Assembly: GCA_002150815.3 (NCBI GenBank)
Contig: NDFF03000155.1
Span: 1-64,000 of the forward strand
Direction: 5' to 3'
DNA length: 64,000 nt
From: Grammothele lineata
Lineage: Eukaryota; Basidiomycota; Agaricomycetes; Polyporales; Polyporaceae
Made by a program: the position numbers and the translations under genes. The notes beneath the pieces are model-generated. The model saw only the letters and a program-made list of their open reading frames with translations, did no database searches and was not told the origin of the DNA. Numbering within the stretch: the stretch's first letter is position 1; each line of letters opens with the position of its first letter. Shown piece by piece: positions 10,797 through 23,083 of the stretch.

Positions 10797-13107
10797 TTAA
10801 AATATAAACTTTAAGTTCGTGTCCTGAGAGCAGTCGTTAGAAAACGCTTGAGAACATTTGGCTCAGACTTACGATACGATGAGAAGCGGAGAGCTGTGGC
10901 TTCTGGCTGTACTTTTCCCGTAGCACACGGCGGATAGAGCGCAACAGTTCCTGATATGTCTGGTTTGGATTCTCGCCTGATAGTAATGCCCGCGTCCAGT
11001 CAGCCAGACCATATTTACTGCATTGGGTCAGAGATACTCACGTATACACGACATAAAGGCCTGCGCGAATATCGGGGATGAGCAATCGTCTGCCGGAGAA
11101 ACTCCAATAAACGACTCACGTAGCTCATGGCACCGACGGCTGTGCCGCCTTCGTATGTGTCCGCGCTTGTCTGCGAATCTTTGCAGCCACTCCAGGAGAT
11201 CACGTCTGCAGGAGTGGACTTGTAGTCGAACCACTTGTCCGTGACTTGACTCCCCTTGACGCGCCCATTCGACGAATACTAGAGAGGAGCAGGGCTATTA
11301 GCGATAATGACCGTAGAAAGTAGTAGTAGCATACCAGGTATGGCAGGTCTAGAGGACGTATGGACTTAGCGTGAGGAAAGGTCTGACGGTCGTTACAGAC
11401 GTACCAAGAACAGATCCGGAGTGGCATGACTATAGTAGACGTCAGCTGGATTGTATTAGGAAGGGTACGCATACATACGTCAAACAGCGCCTGCGAAACC
11501 CTGATGAGCCTTGGATAAACATGATCTGGGAAGAATCGACGACTTACTGTTAAGCGGCAGCCTACTGGAAGCTTCTTGACCATGATCGTGTGCATTAGCT
11601 GCTCAGAGTCACACCGTTAGAGCGCAAAAAACAAATGAAACTATGTAGTAACATGACGCACATCGTCGGTGATGTGCCCGTTGCGTTTATAATCCACGGG
11701 GAAGATGACTTCGTCGTAGCCATCGATCTCGTCACCGTTCGTGTCCTTGACTTGCGAGCCATGACCGGAGTCTAATGCAACGACGTGAGCCCCATAGGCG
11801 CACGCGACGGGAACAAATAACGTACAGTGGAAGAACAGTGAATCGTGAGGGCAGGCCTTGGTGACGAGCCAATGCATGGCGTCGAGGATATTGGCGCGTG
11901 TCGGCTGCTGCCGAGGATTCGGCGAGTCGTCTGTAAGACACACGATGTCTTCGTCCTTATATCCGCGATCTGAGCGACACCGGTGTCAGGAGGGAAGAGC
12001 CGGAAATCTGGCATGCCGCTATCTGTCAAAGCACGTACTGCGTAGGAATCGCCGGACGTTCTTTGCGTCGTTCACGCACCCGTAGAGCTCATTCTCTTGG
12101 CCCTTGTAGTTGATGCCGATCTGCGTAATCCACATCCTGTGAGCAATGGCGATAGAGCGCGTCGCGCGAGATGGAGATGTAGGCTTACACAGAGCGCTTT
12201 ATGACGTCCCGTACATTTCGAGTATTGGAAGAAATGGTGCTTCCCTGGCCCGGAAGACCCTACAGGCAACAGTTGCTGAGTCGCACTAACATGAGGACGC
12301 TGTAGTTCTGCGGAGGCCCGAGTTAATACGAGCGAGAGTATGCGGAAAGCTATATTTACTCACTGGGAGGCTTCGACGAGCTGCTGACGTGGGGCGCAGA
12401 AGGCCGCGGCGAATGGCTGCTGGCGTGAGCCTGCCCGGACGGCCGCGGCGTGTGGCTGTGCGAGTGCGAATGGCGGCGATGGCTGGTGTGGTGACTTGAA
12501 TAGTGGACGTAGACGTGGCTAGATCCTGCCGGAGGCCCGCGGGGCACGGGTTCGTAGCTAGATCCGGGGGCGACCCATGGCCTGGAAGAACGCTCGGTCA
12601 GTCATGCTTTATTGCATGATCTGGGGGGCTCGGATGCCGCGCTACGCACCCTGCGCTTTCCGCCGCGGCGTACCTGCGAGAACGTTAGTGCGTGTGCTGC
12701 AGAACGCTGCAACGAAGAGCTCGAGCAACGTACGATGGGCTGTATCCATTGGAACCTTGCGTACTTGGGGCATACCCCGCTGGAAAGTATGGGTCGTCTG
12801 GAGCACCGATTGGCATAAATGGCTGGGGTGCAGATGGGGCAGAGACGGCGAACCCGCCAGGGCTGAAGAATAGTGGCGCACACATCAGCGAAGTTCGCGC
12901 ACGACGTCAGGACGAATATGCTCGCGCGACTTGCCTGGATCCATATGGCCTGTTATACATATATCGATGAGCATGGCGCGCGCCCACAATTCCTGAAACG
13001 GAGCAGACTCACGGCGATGGGGCTCGCGGAATGGAGCGCGGCTGGGACTGCGGGTACTGGGGAGCACCGTGCACACTGGGTGCGCTACCACTGAAATCCC
13101 ACATCAT
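10797..13107 (-). CDS. MCA1: Metacaspase (type I), 16 exons
   Basis: Sixteen exons splice into 443 aa with all phases closing: 13107-13013, 12862-12734, 12673-12650, 12581-12364, 12307-12189, 12120-12039, 11969-11826, 11771-11662, 11598-11548, 11490-11479, 11429-11405, 11348-11335, 11278-11120, 11060-11042, 10976-10873, 10823-10797. The first 180 residues are a Pro/Ser/His-rich prodomain. The p20-like core begins at [15 protein letters not shown] and [19 protein letters not shown]. The catalytic His is in [13 protein letters not shown] and the catalytic Cys in [16 protein letters not shown]; both motifs are assembled across introns. The p10-like part has [16 protein letters not shown], and the protein ends in DTNLKFIF. 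Metacaspases cleave after Arg or Lys, depend on calcium, and act in stress, protein quality control and ageing. Several exons are only 12-25 bases long. The start is the first of two adjacent ATGs; an upstream Pro-rich frame (13396-13111) is not joined. Confidence 0.9.
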
Positions 13108-14126
13108 CTTGGCTGGAGCTGGAGGCAAGAGGCTCTAGGACCGCGGAGGACGGAGGCGTATATGGGATGCACCGCGAGGACTGAGGAGGCTTATAAGGTG
13201 TGGGTCGGCGTTTCAGCGGCCGGAGTATGGAATGCGGGGGCGTGTAATAAGTAGAGAAGGCCTTGGCGGGTGTCGAAGAACCGAGGCCGATGACTCCGGC
13301 GTGCCGAACGCTGTCTGGGGTGGGCGGTGTGCGTTCGAGCGCGGACGGCGGTGTGCGGCCTGAGGCTGTTCTGCCGACGGACCCTAGAATGGACAAGAGG
13401 GCACACGTGAGGAAGCATCATCGCTTCTGTGATATCTCAATTACCTGAGAGAAGTATGCAGTCTGTTTTACGCAAGTCTTGTTCGCAATGTTGACGACGG
13501 CCTAGGGACTGACGGTTATCGCCCTGTGGCTGTCGCGGGACGATGAGGTTCGTGGTTGAGGTCCGCGAAGCCGTAAGCGCCCGACGGACGTTGCCACAAA
13601 AGGCACCGTATGCCTCCGCTTGCGCCGGGACGTCATCACGTCATCATACGAAACACCAGGTACCTAGATGTCTCAGACGCACCAACATATGTCAGAGGGT
13701 AGGAAAGAAATCTGGGCGGTTTGTCAGGATAGACAAAGTGGAGAAGAGGGATAAATCATTACCAGTAAGTGTTCAGACGCGAATGTCAGTCGTGCGTCTA
13801 AACATATCCGAACTAAGATGAAAAGTTAGTGCCGATGTTTTACCAGAAGATCTATGCGTCTTCGTGAGATGATATGTGGTTTGAGCGTCCGACGGCCTTC
13901 TTGGCTGGGCGTGGCAGGCGGGGAACCATTGACCGAGTTGCCCCATCACGAAATTGTGTTACACATTGTGACATCACGCGCGTTATGCACGTTACTCTGG
14001 CGCGCCCGTGCGAGCGCAGGTTTTCTCGTTTTCCGGCCTGCGCCCGCTGAGACATCCTCTACCTGCTTGTACCCCGATATACGCTCTTCTCCACACCCCT
14101 GCTTCCGGGTACCACATATCGCGCAT
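13108..14126. other. Divergent promoter region, metacaspase and UTP16-like gene
   Basis: About 1 kb between two divergent starts. A Pro-rich frame on the minus strand (13396-13085) is open but overlaps the metacaspase start in another phase, and I do not count it as a gene. Nothing else is supported. Confidence 0.5.
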
Positions 14127-15217
14127 ATGCCTCGACCGCCCAAGCAACCCGCCATGGACTCGAGCGACGACTCTGACGCCCCGGAGGCGGTCACCTTTGG
14201 CGCGTCCAAGAAGACCGCGCGCGGGGAGCACGACGCCGTGCAGCGATTCCATGCGGAGGAGAAACAGAAGGCGAAGGAGCGGAATCGCGCGAGGGACCGT
14301 GCGCTGAAGGCGCGCGCGGAGAGCGCGAAGACTCAGACGAAGAGGAAAATGGCGGATAGTGGCAGGGCTGCGAAGCGAGCGCGTGTCGAGGTGGAAGCGG
14401 ACGAGGACGAGGACGAGGACGAGGACGGGGAAGATGTTGAGGGAGAGGACGAGGGAGAAGGTTTGGAGAGCGACGAGGATGATGCCGCTGGAGGTCCTGG
14501 GAGAAGAGAATTGGAGGCGAGGATGGCGCGGGCGATGATGGATGCAGAGGACGAGGACGACGATGGCCTCGAGGACGACGACATTGGGATGGATGATGAG
14601 GAAGTAGAAAGCGCGGAGGAGGAAGACGAGACCGGCGAGGAGGAAGACGACGATGGAGAGGAGGAAGACGACGAGGACATGAACTCCGAACAGAGCGAAG
14701 AAGAGCTCGAAGGACCTCCGCGCCAGAAGGACTACCTTCCCGATCACCTCTTCAAGTCTGCATTGTTGAACGCCTCGCAGCAAAGATCAAAAATTGTCTT
14801 CGACGACGACGCGCCTTCAAGGGCGCCCCCTCCACAGCAACGAAAACGCAAACGTACGAACACCTCGAAGGATATCGTACTTGGGTATGTGTTATACTTG
14901 GCTTTTTCGGATGAGGGTGTACTAAATACCACCTTAAAGCTCTCGTATCATCCGCACATTGTCTCGGCCAACGACTGGGGCACCTTCGGTACCTTCTAAG
15001 CTTCTTGCGCGGCCGCGCAAGGTGGAGAAATTCGTCAGGCGTAGTCTCAACTTAAGAGGCGATGAGACGAAGGCCAAGACAAAAGGGTGGACACGAAGAC
15101 CAGGTGCGTTCCCCTCTGACCAGGCCTTTTTCCCTCCTGATCCTCACTCGGACACTAGCAAACATTGGCGTCATGAAGAGGAACGGCCCAGCTGCCAACT
15201 TCGTACGCAACGCGTAA
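14127..15217 (+). CDS. UTP16: UTP16/BUD21-like nucleolar protein of the U3 snoRNP
   Basis: Three exons (14127-14884, 14940-15103, 15159-15217) splice into 326 aa. A basic N-terminal helix (KKTARGEHDAVQRFHAEEKQ) is followed by a nuclear-localisation-like KRKMADSGRAAKRARVE, then about 130 residues of nearly pure Asp/Glu with a few Gly. The C-terminal part is basic (PPPQQRKRKRTN, then SRIIRTLSRP, then KVEKFVRRSL) and ends in GVMKRNGPAANFVRNA. Length, acidic centre and basic C-terminus with the R-T-L and F-x-R elements fit the U3-snoRNA-associated UTP16/BUD21 family, which helps process 18S rRNA. The match rests on layout more than on a strict motif. The C-terminal exon is short and easily missed. 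The gene is convergent with the SMP-30-like gene, with 79 bases between stops. Confidence 0.65.
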
Positions 15218-15296
15218 CACGTCTGTTCCTACATTATCACAGACGCGTACTACATCCATCTTTTCGTGACGTGAACAAGTCGGTCGCACGGCCAAC

Positions 15297-16939
15297 TTAC
15301 GGGAACGAGAGCTTGTTCGCCTTCGCCGCAATCTCCGCAAAAAAGATCGCCGTCTCCGCCATAATGACGAGCCGCCCGTCACCCGCGAAGACGAGGTTCG
15401 CAGAGGTCGTGTCGAGGAAGAACTTGCCGATCAGCGTCCCTTCAGAGTTCCACACCTGCGGCACAGCACGCATCAGTGAGCGTCGGAACGACGAGATGAG
15501 TGGCTCGTGCTTGCCTGAGCGCCATCTCCACAACCGGCGTACACGTTCCCGTCCGCATCAAGCTGTATCCCGTCAGCGATGCCGGTGTCGACGTACGCGA
15601 AGACGCGGCGGTTCTTGAACGCCTGCGTCCTCTGATCGATGTCGAAGGCGTATCTGCGGGGGTAACCGATCAGAACGTGTACCGCCATGTTTTGTTGAAG
15701 AGCCCTACATTGTCGCCGGCGCCGTTTGGTTGTTCCCGAAGAAGCCTCCAACGGCGCCCGTGTCGGTGCTGTTCCGTCGTCTGTCAGTCGTGCCTCTTGT
15801 TCAGTGAAAGGAGCTCAGCGTACACGAAGGCCGTCTGGCCGTCTGGGCTGATCGCGATTCCGTTGCATCTGTCGAAGCCGTCTGCGACCACTCTCACCGA
15901 GCCCGTGTCGGGATCAAAGCGGTACACCTGATTGGGCATCAGAGGTAGCGGTCGGAAGTGGTTGAGGAATCCGTATCTGCACGTCGAGCGTCAGCAGCGC
16001 GGAACCCACTTCTGAGATATGTGAGACCCACGTCACATCGGTGAAGAACAGCTTATTGGTACCGGGGAAGATTTTGATGTCGTTCAGCGAGTTGAATTGG
16101 CGGCCAAAGAAGTTGTCCAGCAAGACAGTCGTATTGTGCGGCGGGTTCGGGTTCACAAGCGCAATCGAGGGCGGGAGCGGACCCCTTCCGGAGTTGATGA
16201 GCACCAGCTGGCCGAAGAACGGCCCCGTGCCCCCGTTCGTCATTTGAATAGTGTCCGGGAGGTCGATCTGCGCGTACGGCACCCTTCAAAATCTCTGCAT
16301 CTGCGGCGTTCCGCCCGCCCGACCCACCTTCGTGACCGTGACGTTCACGGGAGCGATGCTATTCCCGGCCTTCCCGATGGCTTGGGCGACCTCCTTCAGG
16401 CTGATCATCGACACCTGGTTGTTGTGGTCGATGTCGCTCATCCCCAGCGCGCCCCCGTCGTTGCTGGCAAAAAAGACCTCGTCCGTGTCCGGTACCCATA
16501 TCGGCGCTTCGTGCGCGAACGCGAACGTCGGGTTCGCCGCGACGGCGCGGATGGTCGCGCTCGGACCGAGGATCTTGAGGAAGTCGGGGTGGAAGACCTG
16601 GAAGAAGGGCGGGGAGGTGTTCGTCGGGTTGAAGTGCACGTCGAACGCGTCCGTGCGGAACGCGCCGTCGTTTCCGAACACGTTGAACGAGAGGGGGTTG
16701 ATTAGCTGGGTGTACCGCCGGGACCGCAGACGTCAGGGGGGGCGGTCGCGGGCATAGGAATAACATCAACGATACCGGTGCGGTTAGTGTGATGGGCACA
16801 GGACTGAGATTGAGGTGGGCGCACTCACGACCGCCTGAGACGGGAGGGAGGCTGTACTGTTGGGCGAAGCGTCCTGGGAGGCGTATGCCCACGCAGCGAA
16901 CGCAGCGACGATGGTTGAGAGACTCAGCGTCGCGACCAT
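15297..16939 (-). CDS. SMP-30/gluconolactonase-like secreted protein
   Basis: Seven exons (16939-16829, 16705-16328, 16267-16032, 15976-15824, 15768-15709, 15653-15515, 15455-15297) splice into 411 aa with all phases closing. An N-terminal signal peptide (TLSLSTIVAAFAAWAYA) is followed by a six-bladed propeller of the SMP-30/gluconolactonase/LRE type: EAPIWVPDTDEVFFASN (metal-binding Glu), IQMTNGGTGPFFGQL, NSLNDIKIFPGTNKLFFTD (metal-binding Asn), FDRCNGIAISPDGQTAF, VTDTGAVGGFFGNN, and GIADGIQLDADGNVYAG (metal-binding Asp). Members hydrolyse lactones with a divalent metal; the natural substrate here is unknown. The sixth intron has a GC donor (CAG followed by GCAAGC at 15514) instead of GT. 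In exon 3 the acceptor CGCAG at 16268 restores the frame. The gene is convergent with the UTP16-like gene and divergent from the F-box gene. Confidence 0.85.
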
Positions 16940-17874
16940 CGTGGAGAAGCTGGATTTGCGCGGGGTGCCGTCGGGCAAGTTGGAGCCCAGCACCGTCTTG
17001 CGCGGTGGGGTTTTATGCGCTTGCTCGCGATGTGACCCTAATCAGAACGTTCCGCTATTACGCATCCTAAATGTTCAGGAGAAGTGGATGTGACCCCACT
17101 GGACCCACGGTGCGTCTTGGGCGATGGCCCCATGACCGGTCTGCAAACGGTTCTACTGGGTGCGACGGTTGTGGATGACGTTGGCTTGCAGCGCGAGAAT
17201 AACTCGCGACACACAGAGGCTTTGCTACCGGGTACGTTGTCAACGGAAGATATGGGATCGTACACAAGCCGTGCGCGTTCCATGGCGCACACCGAATGAG
17301 ATCACATGTGATCGGAAGAGCACTCACCGAACTTGAAGAAGGACCTTCCGAGCGACGAACTACGAGACTCGACAATTTGAGGTTGTGGAGAAGGGAGCGC
17401 CGTGTGCAAAGTGGAACAGAATGCGTAGGCGTTCTCGATTCAAGCCTCAGGCCGCCGCACCGTAGCGCATCGTTGACTGCCAAGATCAATGTCGGAGGAA
17501 CGCGCGAACGCTTCAGCCGGCAAACTAGGCAGGTTGAAGGCAGCGACTGGATTTGGAAGCGGAGAGGGAGACATGTGAGCGGGCGTTTCCCAGGTAATTT
17601 CGGGGATAAGCGGACCGTCGGCACGTAGAGACAATAAAGCCCGGCCCGATGCATCTGACTGCATCTGCCCACGCTCCTGCAAGCCTTTTGTTCTCTCCTC
17701 GCGGAATCCGCTCGCGCATCACATCCATGTCCAAGACAAAAGGCAGGAAGCGCTCGCCGACGCAGTGCGGATCGCTCAAAGCCTGCGCCGTACGCTCGCG
17801 ACGATCTATCACGCCCTCTCTGCGACGGCCTCCCCACGTCTGCACATCTGTCGTCGCCGGAAAGGCTGTCCAGA
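16940..17874. other. Divergent promoter region
   Basis: About 930 bases between the SMP-30-like start (-) and the F-box start (+). A 302-codon open frame on the minus strand covers most of it, but its composition (Arg, Ser, Leu, Cys without domain pattern) looks like a GC-rich chance frame. No other feature is supported. Confidence 0.5.
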
Positions 17875-19518
17875 ATGTCGTGCACCACTACTGTTTCCTC
17901 GCAACGTCCCGTGGCGACACCGACACGGCCGGCAGCAGCCCCGACATATAACCAGCTGAGACTCAGGCTCGACACCCCCCTCCGCCGAAAAACCCCGCGC
18001 GAAGAGATGGTGCAGATTCCTCACAGGCGGTCTCCGGTCTCTCGTCTACCAGTTGAGCTGCTTTCACACATCTTTCTGCTCGTGTCGCACACCCCAGACG
18101 AAGACTCCCGTTCGCAAGAAGACATCATCTCCCCCTGCCTCTCGACTTCCTCCACATCCCCAGACATCCTCGCGGCCGTCTGTAGACACTGGCGCGCAGT
18201 TGCCATCGGAACGCCACAGCTGTGGACGAGGATCTGCGTCACTATCGGAGACGTCATGTACAGTCGAAAAGGGCATCTGTTCTCGTCTGTCTCCAGAGCA
18301 ATCGCGCGGTCAGGCAAGTGCTCACTCGAAATCTTCATCGACGCGCGCGACCCAGAGTGGGACTTTTCGGAAACCGAGTGAGTACATCTACTCCGATTTG
18401 CGCGTTTTACCCCGATTTACCGACGATCATGATGCAGTTCTGTCGGCGCAATGGTCAGCCCGTACATTGACGAGCTATACGACTACGTGCACCCCTTTCG
18501 AGTGGAACACATGCATCACGTCCTCAGCCTTCTCCTCCCGCACGTCTATCGCTTCCGGTCTCTCGTGATCCTCACCGACCGCTGGGCTCCTATGCAGATT
18601 GCGCTCGAGTGCTTGAGCATGGAGCTCCCCTCGTACGCTGCCGCTCCGCGCCCGATGCCCGCAAGCCTGCCACGACTGGAGAGTTTAGTGTTGATGCGGT
18701 GCAACGAGTTTGTCAGCTACCAGTCCGAATTCAGCCCTGTGGAGCGCAAAGACCCTCCGCACATGCCATTCAGCGCGCTGCTTCGGCGCGCGGGAAACGC
18801 GCCTGTACTTCCCAACCTCAAGAGGCTTGTCCTTTCCGGCGTGCACACGCAATGGTCCGCCCTCCCGCACCTCTTCCCACCATCGCCTTCAACTTCTTCG
18901 CCTTCAACTTCGACTCCTTCACCCGGACTCCAAACCCTCGAACTTTCGTACCACTGCTACGAAGTCAGGCCAAGCGCGCGCGAGCTGCACGCCCTTCTCG
19001 CGCGCTGCCGCGCGTCCCTCAAATCCCTCACCGTGCGCGTCTCCGGCCCTCGCCTCCCATCCCCCGTCCACGGATGCGCATCGCCGCAGACGAACCCGCC
19101 CATTGCGCTCCCCGCGTTGGACACCCTCGTCCTCGGGTACGACGACTCGTGCGGCGCGGCGGCCCTCGTCGAGGCGGTGCGCGCACCGAACTTGCGCCAT
19201 CTGGTACTCGAGGACGCGTCGTGCCCCGAGCGCGAGGAGCGCGTCGACGCGGATCCCCTCTTGCATGCCGTGGCGGCGTGCGGCCTCGCACGCGTGGAGC
19301 GGCTGGAGATGTGCGGTGTCGACGGATCGGCTGAGGCGTTTGAGGAAGCGTTTGAGGCGCTCCCGGGGCTGCGTGCACTGGAGGTGTCGGAGATGTTCTT
19401 GCTGGGAGGACAGGCGCTCGCGCAGGGTGCGAAGGTTTCGTTCGTGCCCGCACCCGGAGCCTCGTACGATGGCGCCGTAGTCGATGGAAGCTTTTATGAT
19501 GCTGAGAGGCCTCATTGA
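17875..19518 (+). CDS. F-box protein with leucine-rich C-terminal part
   Basis: Two exons (17875-18377, 18438-19518) splice into 527 aa. The F-box-like domain spans about residues 48-112: SPVSRLPVELLSHIFLL, then a spacer, then ILAAVCRHWRAVAIGTPQLW. The remainder has irregular leucine-rich repeats (LPRLESLVLMRC, LPNLKRLVLSG, LQTLELSYH, LKSLTVRVS, LDTLVLGYD, LRHLVLEDAS, VERLEMCGV, LRALEVSEM), as expected for substrate-binding F-box proteins of Agaricomycetes, a strongly expanded family. It would recruit a target to an SCF ubiquitin ligase; the target is unknown. The upstream ATG adds about 45 residues before the F-box; a start at MVQIPHRR is also possible. The Ser/Pro/Thr stretch near residue 300 is low-complexity. 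Confidence 0.8.
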
Positions 19519-20217
19519 CAATCCCTGCATTATCACTGCCGTGTCTCCTTTTCCCCCACCCTTTCGTCCTTGTAGCGATTTTTGTTTCTGTAAATATTTG
19601 CCAGCTTGAGAGCTGTTGCTGTAACCGATATCTGGAGACTCACATCTGTATCCAGTAGATATGTATCCATTCGCATTCACCTGTAGGCGAGATGTATTAC
19701 TTACTTCCCTGTCGAAGTCGGCTTTTTGGCGTGCTATGGGAGCATACGTGGCCTGCGCGCATCACACCCCGTTGTGCATACTTCTCCATTGAACGTTTGA
19801 CAATGAAAAGACTCAAACCTCCGTAGAACGATGTTGGAAATGATCAGGGGCTTCGCATGTTGCGCCGCCATGCGGCACGATGTAAGGGACCATATATTCA
19901 TTGGCGCCGGAGCACGACGACTAAAAAGGAAGGTCAACCGCTCGGGCGCTCCAGCAACGCTTTTTCGGCCACCGACTACCACGTCCCCCCTATTCAATTT
20001 CCCACAATTTGGGTAAGCCTGAAGTCTCAAGATCATTTGTATCACGGTGAATTGATCTGTTGACTACGCCAGGTCGTGTCTCATTCCCAAACTGTCTGGT
20101 CTTCACCCTCCGCTCGTGAACATATGAAACGCGTTGTCTCCGAGGGTGCACTATACGGTCCGTCCTTCAACTACTTACGGGCGGCTTCCATCCGCCGACT
20201 TCGATCGTAAACAAAAG

Positions 20218-23083
20218 ATGGACGGCACGCAAGACTACACCATCGTCCTTCCGACGTCCGAATTTATGGCAGCGCATACACCCCACAATGCCAGCGATTT
20301 CAACGCCCACTTCCCTCCCAAAGTCGTTGAGGAAATCTGGCAGGAGTTCAGAGCCGTCCTGGATGAGCACGCGGATAGCGACGCATATGTGACAGAAAGG
20401 GCGCTCTCCGCGAAATGGGTACGTACTGGTCCATTTTACCGCCGCTCTCAGATCATTAACACGATATATTCAAGGCGGAACTGGACGTCCGATACAACAT
20501 CTGTCCCGGTTTCTTCCTGCATCTCTTCGAGTCTGAGCCGGGAGGCGGAGACCCGACGCAATCGAAGATTGATGGCAGCTTCATCCAAAACGAAGACAGG
20601 TCCTTGATCACTCCCGGCGTCCCGAACTGGTCCTATCAGCGTTTCTCACTTGAGTTCGAGCGAGGAGGGACGGCCAATGACCCCTTCGACGACCAACATC
20701 CCTTCACTTCCGAGACGATGGCGAAGATGCGACGGCGCGTCCGTAGTCGGCTGCTTGCCTATGTCGACCTCATCTTCAAGCATCAGCACCGTACAGCTCA
20801 CTTCCAAGTGCTCATCAACGGGCCGCAGTTCCGAATGATGCGTTGGGATAGGGCGGGAGTCGTCACGACGGAGGCTACCAACTACGCCGCGACACCCGAC
20901 GACACCAAGGTCCTCCTCCAATTGCTTTACGGCCTTTCACGGATGAACAGCGCCGACTCCAGTCTTGACCCCACAGCGGTGCGGCTCTCGCGCACGTCAT
21001 GCGGATGGAACCGCATGCGATGTATGTCCTTCGACAACCCTCACGATATCGACGAGGCAGAGTTCGCGGCCCACGATCCTGATAGGGTGCTCATCCCCCG
21101 AGGCTTTGAGACACGACCATCCGCCAACGCTGAGAAGTCAGCTATGTTCGCGTCTAACCTTCTCCACGGCGATCCGACATTCGAATGCCAGCGTCATTTC
21201 GTTCCCGAGAATGTCGCCGGACACGCCCCTAAACTTGTCGCTGCGGACCTGCCTCCGCCCACTTTCTCCTACATTCGCGCTCTCTTCAGGGACTCGCTCA
21301 CCAAGGGGGTTGGCCACGTTCTCACTATCTCCGGTCAACGATACCTCGTAGGCTATCCCACTTACGCCACGACGGGTCCTATTGGCAGGGGAACTAGGGG
21401 TTTTGTCGCGCTCGAGTGGGAAACGCAGCGCTTCGTCTTTCTGAAGGATTCGTGGCGACCGCACTACGCGGGCGTTAGCGTCGAGGGCGACACGCTCAAG
21501 ATGCTCAACGATGCGAAGGTCCCAAACGTTCCGACACTCGTCTGTTACGAGGATGTGAAAGGGCAAGTCACGATGACCTCACGCTACTCGCCTTCGACAG
21601 GCCCTGCCGTCCCTCGCTCATCACGTTGTCTGCCGCCGCGCAATGCTAGTGGCTGCGCGGCTCAGCGCCCGGAGATACCTAACACTGCACCAAATGCTAC
21701 GCGGCTACACTTCAGTTCTCCTGCCGCGCCGTCGACTATGGCCACTCCACAGCCCGCAGCTGTGTCCTCCAAAAAACGCAGCTACGCTGAGTTAGACCTG
21801 GACAGTCAGCGGCCGCCCGGTTCTAGCCTTTGCCCTTTGCTCCACACACGCCTCGTTGTGTCGGAGGTGTGTCTACCGTCGTCCAGATTCACGTCCGGAA
21901 AGCAAATGCTGCGGATTGTAGACTGTACTGTATATGGTACGTTTTCTATTTTTTAGTAGTCCACAACGCACGGAGGCTTACCGTGGACCTGCCAGCACAT
22001 GAGCAAGCACTCGCACTTTGTCGCGTCATGCACCGAGACGTCAGCGCGGGGAATATCCTCATTTATCCTATTTACATCTGCGACGAGGAGCAGGGTAGCG
22101 TGGGCCTCATTTGGATCGGCATCCTCAGTGATTGGGAGATGGGCAAAGTTATCCCGGAGGATTCAAAAGAGCTACAAGCATTCCAACCGTTTCGAGCAGT
22201 ATGTGCCTTCGTTGTGCTGCTTGATCGACGTGCATTAACATTGCCTTGGAAGGGCACGTGGCAGTTTCTCTCGGTGCCGTGTCTTCTTAACCCGGACAAG
22301 GCCGTCGAGATTGCGGACGAGATCGAGTCGTTCTTCAACGTCATTCTCTACAACGGAACTCGCTTCATGGTTCACAACTTCTCCCGCGAAGACATCCGTG
22401 GTCTCTTTAGGGAGTACTTCGACGGCTACCAGAGCGGCTCTATGGACGACACATGCGGGCATGCTAAATTCAACGCCATCAAGCACGCAGAGCTGACCCA
22501 CCAGAACCGGCGCCTCATTTTTGGAAGGAACACGGACCACCAACTCAACCAGTTCATCGACGAGATGCTGGTCCTCTTCCAAGCTCGTCTGGCTGTCTAC
22601 ACTTGGGAGAACACCAACTTGGCGGCGCCAACCATTGCGGACCCTTCTGTTCCGGACAGGGCGAAAGATGTCTCTTCCAAAAGCGCTGCTGGCGTCCATG
22701 GTCTTTTCAAGCTCTATCAGGCACGGAACGGGATGAGCGAGGGTCGAACGGCAGTCGAGCACCGCAAGCAGACTATCAAGAAGCCGACTCCGAATACTCA
22801 CCGCGACGCAAAGCTCCTCGATGACCACCAACATTTTCGGAATCTCCTGAAAAGCTACCTCGATGACGAGTCGTGGCCGACCGACGACACGACGAGCGGC
22901 GTCGACCTCCTGCTCGGCTATGCCCCTAGGACGACGTCCTCGGGGATCGGGAAGGCTGCCAAGCGGCTGTGCAAGACGATCGCGGACGTGCGACACAACG
23001 CTGCGCCGGTCGGCACCTCTCCGCGCGTCCCTCCAACCGGCGGTGTTGGCGGACGGAAGGGGAAGGGAAGGGCCCGTTCGTAG
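20218..23083 (+). CDS. FunK1 fungal-type protein kinase, upstream copy
   Basis: Four exons (20218-20418, 20475-21936, 21996-22198, 22253-23083) splice into 898 aa. FunK1 features are present: FDDQHPFTSETM, a YVDLIFKHQHRTAHF segment, RYLVGYPTY and GRGTRGFVALEWETQRFVFLKDSWRPHY in the N-lobe, a catalytic loop VMHRDVSAGNIL, and ILSDWEMGKV where kinases have DFG. The C-lobe has EIADEIESFFNVILYNGTRF. The protein ends in a basic GRKGKGRARS tail. The family is expanded in Agaricomycetes; its biological role is not settled. Compared with the downstream copy, the first exon lacks the start and about 40 residues, so I use an internal ATG. The TATA-like box is also altered. The third intron can be read through in frame, so its splicing is uncertain. 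Confidence 0.75.

Noticed and set aside
13085..13396. Pro-rich 103-codon minus-strand frame upstream of the metacaspase
   Set aside because: Could be a longer prodomain, but it is in another phase than the start at 13107 and no splice joins them convincingly.
17067..17975. 302-codon minus-strand open frame over the SMP-30/F-box promoter region
   Set aside because: No domain, signal or splice pattern; composition is that of a GC-rich chance frame and it overlaps the start of the F-box gene.
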